Assembly: GCA_049324875.1 (NCBI GenBank)
Contig: JBMONC010000057.1
Span: 1-64,000, forward strand
DNA length: 64,000 nt
Reading direction: 5' to 3'
DNA from: JAWLHU01 sp049324875
Lineage (GTDB): Bacteria > Bacillota > Sulfobacillia > Symbiobacteriales > Symbiobacteriaceae
The notes under the pieces were generated by a model, which worked only from the letters and a program-made list of their open reading frames with translations, did not search any database and was not told where the DNA came from. The translations under genes were made by a program, and so were the position numbers. Below, one piece after another: positions 60,158 to 64,000 of the stretch. Numbering within the stretch: the stretch's first letter is position 1; each line of letters opens with the position of its first letter.

Positions 60158-61228
60158 CTAACGCAGCGGCTTCAGCCGCGCCTCAATCTCGCCGCGGTGA
60201 CCCTCCAGCCAGGCGGGCAGCTTCAACTGCTGCCCCAGCCGGCCCGGTTCCTCGTCGACGGCGAAGCCCGGGCCGTCGGTGGCAATCTCCAGCAGCAGGC
60301 CGTCGGGTGCCCGGAAGTAGATGCTCCTGAAGTAGGTGCGGTCCATGACCGGCGAGACCTGAAGCCCCATGGAGAGCAGGTGCTCCCGCCAGGCCAGCTG
60401 CTCCTCGGCATCCCTCGCCCGGAAGGCGATGTGGTGGGTCTGCCCGGCCCCGCCCTGCGCCGGATGGGCGGCGTTGGGCCAGCCGAAGAGCGTCAGGTCG
60501 CTGTGCGGCTTGATCTCCTTGCCGTCGTAACTCCCCCAGAAATAGTGCAGCGTCTCCGGATCATCCTGGTTGACGCTCTTCTTGATCAGCCGGAGCCCCA
60601 GCGCCTCCCCGTAAAACTGGTTGGCCCGCTCCACATCGTCGGTGATCCCCGTGATGTGATGAATCCCCTGCAGGGCCATGTCCGGGGTGATTCGCTCCAC
60701 CGGCTCCGGGTGGGTGAGGCGCTGAATCTCCGCCTCATCCCGGCTCCCACGCAGCTGCCGGGCCGGGGGGATGATCAGCTTCTGCCCCAGCGCCTCCACC
60801 GGCTCATCAATGGCGAAGCCGGGCCCCTCTGTGGCGATCTCCAGGATCTGGCCGTCGGGGTCCTGGAAGTAGATCGAGCGGAAGTAGCCGCGGTTGTAGG
60901 GGCCGGAGACCGGCACCCCCTTGCCGTTGAGCCAGCGCTTCCACTTGAGCTGCGCCTCCGGCGTGGCCACCCCCAGGGCAAGGTGGTGGATCCCGCCGAT
61001 GCCCCAGCGCCCCCTTCGGGCCTGCGGCCATTCAAAGAAGGTCAGGATCGTTCCCGGACGCCCCAGCTCATCGCCAAAGTAGAGATGGTAGCTCCCCGGG
61101 TCATCATAGTTGACCGTCTGCTTCACCAGCCCAAGCCCCAGCACGTCCCGGTAGAAGATCAGGGTGCGCTGGGCATCCCGGCTGACCATGGTGATATGGT
61201 GAAACCCCTGTGTGCTGAACGGGCCCAT
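60158..61228 (-). CDS. mhqO: Ring-cleaving dioxygenase-like glyoxalase-fold protein, MhqO type
   Basis: A 356-residue protein of four glyoxalase/extradiol-type beta-alpha-beta units. Each half starts with an HHIT motif (FHHITMVSRDAQRTL; GIHHITGITDDVERA), has a second His (GGIHHLALGV; TQ-like QTHHIAFRA) and a Glu in ILEIATEGPGF or LLEIATDGPGF. Both halves retain a full metal triad pattern. Family members (MhqO/MhqA, YkcA) act on hydroquinones or catechols in quinone stress. ATG 61228 follows GGAGGTGG. It is transcribed with mhqD from the promoter at 61340-61368. Confidence 0.9.
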   Translation of the reverse strand: MGPFSTQGFHHITMVSRDAQRTLIFYRDVLGLGLVKQTVNYDDPGSYHLYFGDELGRPGTILTFFEWPQARRGRWGIGGIHHLALGVATPEAQLKWKRWLNGKGVPVSGPYNRGYFRSIYFQDPDGQILEIATEGPGFAIDEPVEALGQKLIIPPARQLRGSRDEAEIQRLTHPEPVERITPDMALQGIHHITGITDDVERANQFYGEALGLRLIKKSVNQDDPETLHYFWGSYDGKEIKPHSDLTLFGWPNAAHPAQGGAGQTHHIAFRARDAEEQLAWREHLLSMGLQVSPVMDRTYFRSIYFRAPDGLLLEIATDGPGFAVDEEPGRLGQQLKLPAWLEGHRGEIEARLKPLR

Positions 61229-61314
61229 GAGACCACCTCCATAACCGCTTCGGACCTGGTGGCAAGGCCTCCGCCCCAGCTCGCACACCCCAGGGGAAGT
61301 CATCGCCCCATCAA

Positions 61315-61331
61315 ACTAACAAAAAGTAAGT
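61315..61331. promoter_or_regulatory. Imperfect dyad downstream of the mhqO promoter
   Basis: ACTAAC-AAAAA-GTAAGT is an imperfect inverted repeat (5/6) beside the inferred transcription start. Its look recalls sites of HxlR- or MarR-type quinone sensors such as YodB, but no regulator gene is adjacent. Confidence 0.5.
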
Positions 61332-61339
61332 GTACATGG

Positions 61340-61368
61340 ATCATAACAAAGTTTCCCCCAGGCGTCAA
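61340..61368 (-). promoter_or_regulatory. Sigma-A promoter of mhqO-mhqD
   Basis: On the minus strand TTGACG (61363-61368) and TATGAT (61340-61345) are exactly 17 bases apart, each a 5/6 match. The inferred start is near 61333. Confidence 0.8.
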
Positions 61369-61394
61369 GCGCCGATGCGGCCCGAAGACGGAAA

Positions 61395-61424
61395 CCCCCC
61401 TCCGCGCCTGAGCACGGAAGGGGG
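61395..61424 (-). terminator. Terminator of the oligopeptide ABC operon
   Basis: On the minus strand CCCCC-TT-CCG pairs with CGG-A-GGGGG and is followed by GTTTCC. It lies about 60 bases past the DppC-like stop. Confidence 0.65.
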
Positions 61425-61486
61425 CCCCAGCACACCCGTATGCTACGGCACCGCCGGAGACCCCGACGGTGCCGACTCTTCCGATT

Positions 61487-62395
61487 CTACCGCTGCTCCT
61501 TGGGGTCCCAGGCTTCGCTGGCGCCATCGCCCACGAAGCGGAAGGCCAACACCGTAATCGTAATGAGGATACCCGGGTAGGCCGTTACCCAGGGCGCATT
61601 CCGTAGCACGGCGCGGCCGGTGGCCAGCATCTCACCCCAGGTGGGGTAGGGCGGCGGCGCACCGAAGCCCAGGAAGTTCAGGGTGGACTCGAAGATGATG
61701 GCGCCGGCAATGCGGAAGCTGGCGCTCACCAGCAGCAGGGCGATCACCTGCGGCATGATGTGTTTGAAGATGATCCGACCGTCCGTGGCGCCCATCGCCT
61801 GAGCGGCCTGCACATAGTCACGCTCCCGCAGGGAGAGGAACTGGCCGCGCACCAGCCTGGCCGCACTGGGCCAGGAGGTGAAGCCGATGACCAGCATCAC
61901 CGTGTAGACGGAGCGGCTGACCACCGAGGAGACCACGATCAGCAGGATCAGGAGCGGAATCGAGTCGATCGCCTCGGCGATGCGCATCAGGGTGACGTCG
62001 AGCCAGGAACCGGCCCGGTAACCCGCCAGGGCGCCATAGGCGGCGCCGATCAGAATCGAGACGGTGGCGGCCACGAAGCCGACCGAGAGGGAGATCCGGG
62101 AGCCCCAGACCAGACGGCTGAAGACATCACGGCCATATTGGTCCGTGCCGAGCCAGTGCTCCGGTGAGGGGGGCTTGTTCTTGTTGAGCAGATCCAGGTG
62201 GTTCCAGGGCTCGTGGGCGATCACGGGAGCCAGAATCGCCACGGTCACCAGCACAACCAGGATGGCGAGCCCCACGAGAGCGGTCTTGTTCCTGGCAAAC
62301 CGGCGGGCAAAGATGCGGAACTGGCTTTCCTCGCGGGCGGCCATGCCGTGCTCGATGAGCTGTTGAGAAGAGGCCTTCTGTGCACTCAGAGCCAA
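61487..62395 (-). CDS. Oligopeptide/dipeptide ABC permease, DppC/OppC type
   Basis: A 302-residue permease with an N-terminal cytoplasmic stretch, the OppC N-terminal helix (about 37-57) and five further hydrophobic segments. The HWLGTDQYGRDVFSRLVWG motif and the EAA loop YVQAAQAMGATDGRIIFKHI are characteristic. It starts 12 bases after the DppB-type gene. Substrate could be peptides, nickel or sugars, since the family is broad. Confidence 0.92.
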   Translation of the reverse strand: MALSAQKASSQQLIEHGMAAREESQFRIFARRFARNKTALVGLAILVVLVTVAILAPVIAHEPWNHLDLLNKNKPPSPEHWLGTDQYGRDVFSRLVWGSRISLSVGFVAATVSILIGAAYGALAGYRAGSWLDVTLMRIAEAIDSIPLLILLIVVSSVVSRSVYTVMLVIGFTSWPSAARLVRGQFLSLRERDYVQAAQAMGATDGRIIFKHIMPQVIALLLVSASFRIAGAIIFESTLNFLGFGAPPPYPTWGEMLATGRAVLRNAPWVTAYPGILITITVLAFRFVGDGASEAWDPKEQR

Positions 62396-62407
62396 TGCAC
62401 CTCCACC

Positions 62408-63391
62408 CTACGAGTACTTGATGCGCGGGTCGACAATGACGTAGACGAAGTCGGTCAGCAGGCTGCTCAGGTTGCCCACGAAGAAGCCGATCAGCAGGAA
62501 GGCCATCACCATGGGGTAGTCCTTGGAGTTGACCGCCTTGATCGAGAGGGCGCCGATACCCGGGTAGCCGAAGACGTACTCCAGCACCACGTTGCCGGCG
62601 AAGAAGACGCCCAGCAACCCGCTGGAGATCGTGACGATGGGGAGCAGGGCGTTGCGCAGGGTGTGCTTGTAGATGACCACCTTTTCCGCAAGGCCCTTCG
62701 CCCGAGCGGTCCGGACATAGTCCTCCTTGAGCACGTCCAACATCGACCTGCGCGTGTAGGCCACAAGACCGGCCATACCGCCGGTGACACCGGTGAGCAC
62801 CGGGAGCAGCATGTATTTGGCCCGGTCCAGGATCACCGCCAGCAGACCGGCGCTCTCCACCGTGATGTTCGGCGAAGAGAATCCGCTGGTGGGAATCAGG
62901 CCGCCGGATGGCAGGGCCACGTAAATGATTAACATGGCACCAACCCAGAAGTTGGGCATCGCATAGCCAAGGAACGAGAAGACGGAGACGACGTAATCGA
63001 GCATCGAGTACCGCCGAACGGCCACAATGATGCCGATTGGGATGGAGAGAAGGTAGGTCAGGATGGTGATCGTCAGGGAGAGCTGAAGCGAGGGCAGCCA
63101 CCGCCCCGCGATCGCCTCCATCACCGGTCTCTGGGTGGAGAAGGAGCGGCCCAGGTCACCCTGCAGCAGATTCCCCAGCCATTTGAAGTACTGAACATGA
63201 ATGGGGTCATCAAGCCCCCACTGCTTCCGCAACGCCGCGATATCCTCCGGGCGGACGTTCGGGTCCTCACCGGCCAGGAAGATATCCTCCGGGCCGCCTG
63301 GAGCCATCTGCATCAGGCCGAACGTCATGAGGGTCACGATGAAGAAGAGTGGGATGAGCTGGAGCAGGCGGCGGGTCATGTAGCGGCGCAA
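62408..63391 (-). CDS. Oligopeptide/dipeptide ABC permease, DppB/OppB type
   Basis: A 327-residue permease with six hydrophobic segments and the EAA loop YVRTARAKGLAEKVVIYKHT. I prefer TTG 63391, giving MRRYMTRRLLQLIP, because GGAGG (63400-63404) lies eight bases upstream. ATG 63379 is also possible, and an ATG at 63430 overlaps the hairpin and is not supported. It follows the solute-binding protein gene. Confidence 0.9.
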   Translation of the reverse strand: MRRYMTRRLLQLIPLFFIVTLMTFGLMQMAPGGPEDIFLAGEDPNVRPEDIAALRKQWGLDDPIHVQYFKWLGNLLQGDLGRSFSTQRPVMEAIAGRWLPSLQLSLTITILTYLLSIPIGIIVAVRRYSMLDYVVSVFSFLGYAMPNFWVGAMLIIYVALPSGGLIPTSGFSSPNITVESAGLLAVILDRAKYMLLPVLTGVTGGMAGLVAYTRRSMLDVLKEDYVRTARAKGLAEKVVIYKHTLRNALLPIVTISSGLLGVFFAGNVVLEYVFGYPGIGALSIKAVNSKDYPMVMAFLLIGFFVGNLSSLLTDFVYVIVDPRIKYS

Positions 63392-63421
63392 ACCGCTCAC
63401 CTCCGGTGGATTGGACAGGGC

Positions 63422-63448
63422 GGGGGGCACCCGTTTCAGGGCGCCCCC
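63422..63448 (-). terminator. Intercistronic stem-loop after the peptide-binding protein gene
   Basis: GGGGGCACCC pairs with GGGCGCCCCC apart from one mismatch, without T tract, between the binding-protein stop and the permease gene. Same arrangement as at 37992-38021 in the sugar operon. Confidence 0.55.
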
Positions 63449-63466
63449 TTCCCAGTGCGGTCCAGA

Positions 63467-64000
63467 CTACTGCTCGGTGACGTAGTACTGGTCGAGACCG
63501 ACCAGACCGTAACCGTTCGCCACGGCAACACCCTTGATGTCCTTCTTGATGAAGTCCGTCCAGAGGTTGACGTAGATCGGGTTGACCGGCGCCGCAGCCA
63601 TGATCAGCTGCTCAGCCTGCTGGTAGATCTTCTTCCGCTCGTTCAGGTCGATGGTGGTCATGCCCTTCTCGAGCAGCGCATCGACCTCCGGGTTGCTGAA
63701 GCGGGAGGTGTTGGAACCCTGGTTGACGCCCTTGTCGTCCTTCAGGATCGACTTCGTGTTGAAGGCGTTGAACGAGATGTAGGGATCGACCGAGAAGCCG
63801 ATGCCGGAGAAGACGATGTTGAAGCCGCCTTCACGCATGTTCTTCAGCACGGTGTTGAAGTCGACCATCTCGAGCTGTACCTCGATGCCGATCGCCTGCC
63901 AATCCTTCTGGGAGGCCAGGGCGATGCCCTCGACGATCGGGTTGCCCTTGGTGGCGTAGTAGACGACCTTCAGGGGCTTGCCGTCCTTCTGGTAGAACCC
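63467..64000 (-). CDS. Peptide-binding protein (family 5), 3' part only
   Basis: The last 177 residues of an extracellular solute-binding protein of the OppA/DppA/family 5 type; the 5' end lies beyond base 64000. Visible segments include NTVLKNMREGGFNIVFSGIG, SFNAFNTKSILKDDKGVNQG and ERKKIYQQAEQLIMAAAPVN, the typical C-terminal lobe. The reading frame is open to the window edge, so an internal ATG at 63868 is not a start. It is the first gene seen of the operon with the two permeases; ATPases must be elsewhere. Confidence 0.92.
   Translation of the reverse strand, partial: GFYQKDGKPLKVVYYATKGNPIVEGIALASQKDWQAIGIEVQLEMVDFNTVLKNMREGGFNIVFSGIGFSVDPYISFNAFNTKSILKDDKGVNQGSNTSRFSNPEVDALLEKGMTTIDLNERKKIYQQAEQLIMAAAPVNPIYVNLWTDFIKKDIKGVAVANGYGLVGLDQYYVTEQ

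Noticed and set aside
1..64000. CRISPR array, insertion sequence, prophage or tRNA
   Set aside because: I saw no regularly spaced repeat array, transposase, integrase, phage structural gene or tRNA-like cloverleaf. An exhaustive scan with dedicated tools was not possible.

Overview
The window reads as chromosomal DNA of a high-G+C, spore-forming, Firmicutes-type bacterium. SleB and YpeB germination proteins show sporulation. HPr with a regulatory-serine motif, BshB2/YojF, MhqD/MhqO-like proteins and strong AGGAGG ribosome sites give the Firmicutes character. G+C is clearly high, and GTG or TTG starts are frequent. Symbiobacterium or a close relative fits best, but that is inference from gene content. 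I see no rRNA, tRNA, CRISPR array, insertion sequence or prophage. One 100-N scaffold gap lies at 57786-57885.

Layout. 0.3-6.1 kb: class A penicillin-binding protein, sleB-ypeB germination pair, a LysM/beta-propeller protein and a cluster of DnaA-box-like sites. 6.2-14.5 kb: arginine/lysine decarboxylase, small protein, YkvI-like membrane protein divergent from kynureninase, and a large GAF/PAS/GGDEF/EAL sensor. 14.5-22.9 kb: a five-gene RND efflux operon (TolC-like, TetR, an eight-repeat exported protein, lipoprotein adaptor, RND pump) behind a sigma-A promoter with a TetR-type palindrome. 23.1-28.4 kb: heterodimeric ABC exporter behind an ECF-type promoter, a BNR/Ycf48-like lipoprotein and a small membrane protein. 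28.5-34.3 kb: a complete fructose PTS operon (fruR-fruK-EIIA-EIIBC-ptsH-ptsI) with a repeat-studded fruR promoter. 35.1-41.1 kb: a carbohydrate ABC uptake operon with a GH15 enzyme and its LacI regulator as last gene, behind two GGGAACGTTCCC operators. 41.2-49.1 kb: S41 peptidase, tungsten/molybdenum AOR operon, hydrolase, stalk-domain protein, MscL with a zinc ribbon, bshB2-yojF and a fused tautomerase. 49.3-54.3 kb: HerA-like ATPase, SfsA nuclease and an ABC-class ATPase of the MRB1590 type, all co-directional. 54.3-58.6 kb: large AAA-LuxR regulator, a nitrilase-like gene broken by the scaffold gap, and an ECF sigma factor. 58.7-64 kb: cutC, mhqD/mhqO-like quinone-stress pair and the start of an oligopeptide ABC operon running off the right edge.

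Most operons end in clear stem-loops, and several carry a readable promoter-operator arrangement. The least explained parts are the HerA-SfsA-ABC-ATPase cluster, the repeat protein inside a TolC/RND operon of an apparent Firmicute, the phased DnaA-box cluster and the ECF promoter of the ABC exporter. All functional calls come from reading motifs and remembered family features; no database search was run.
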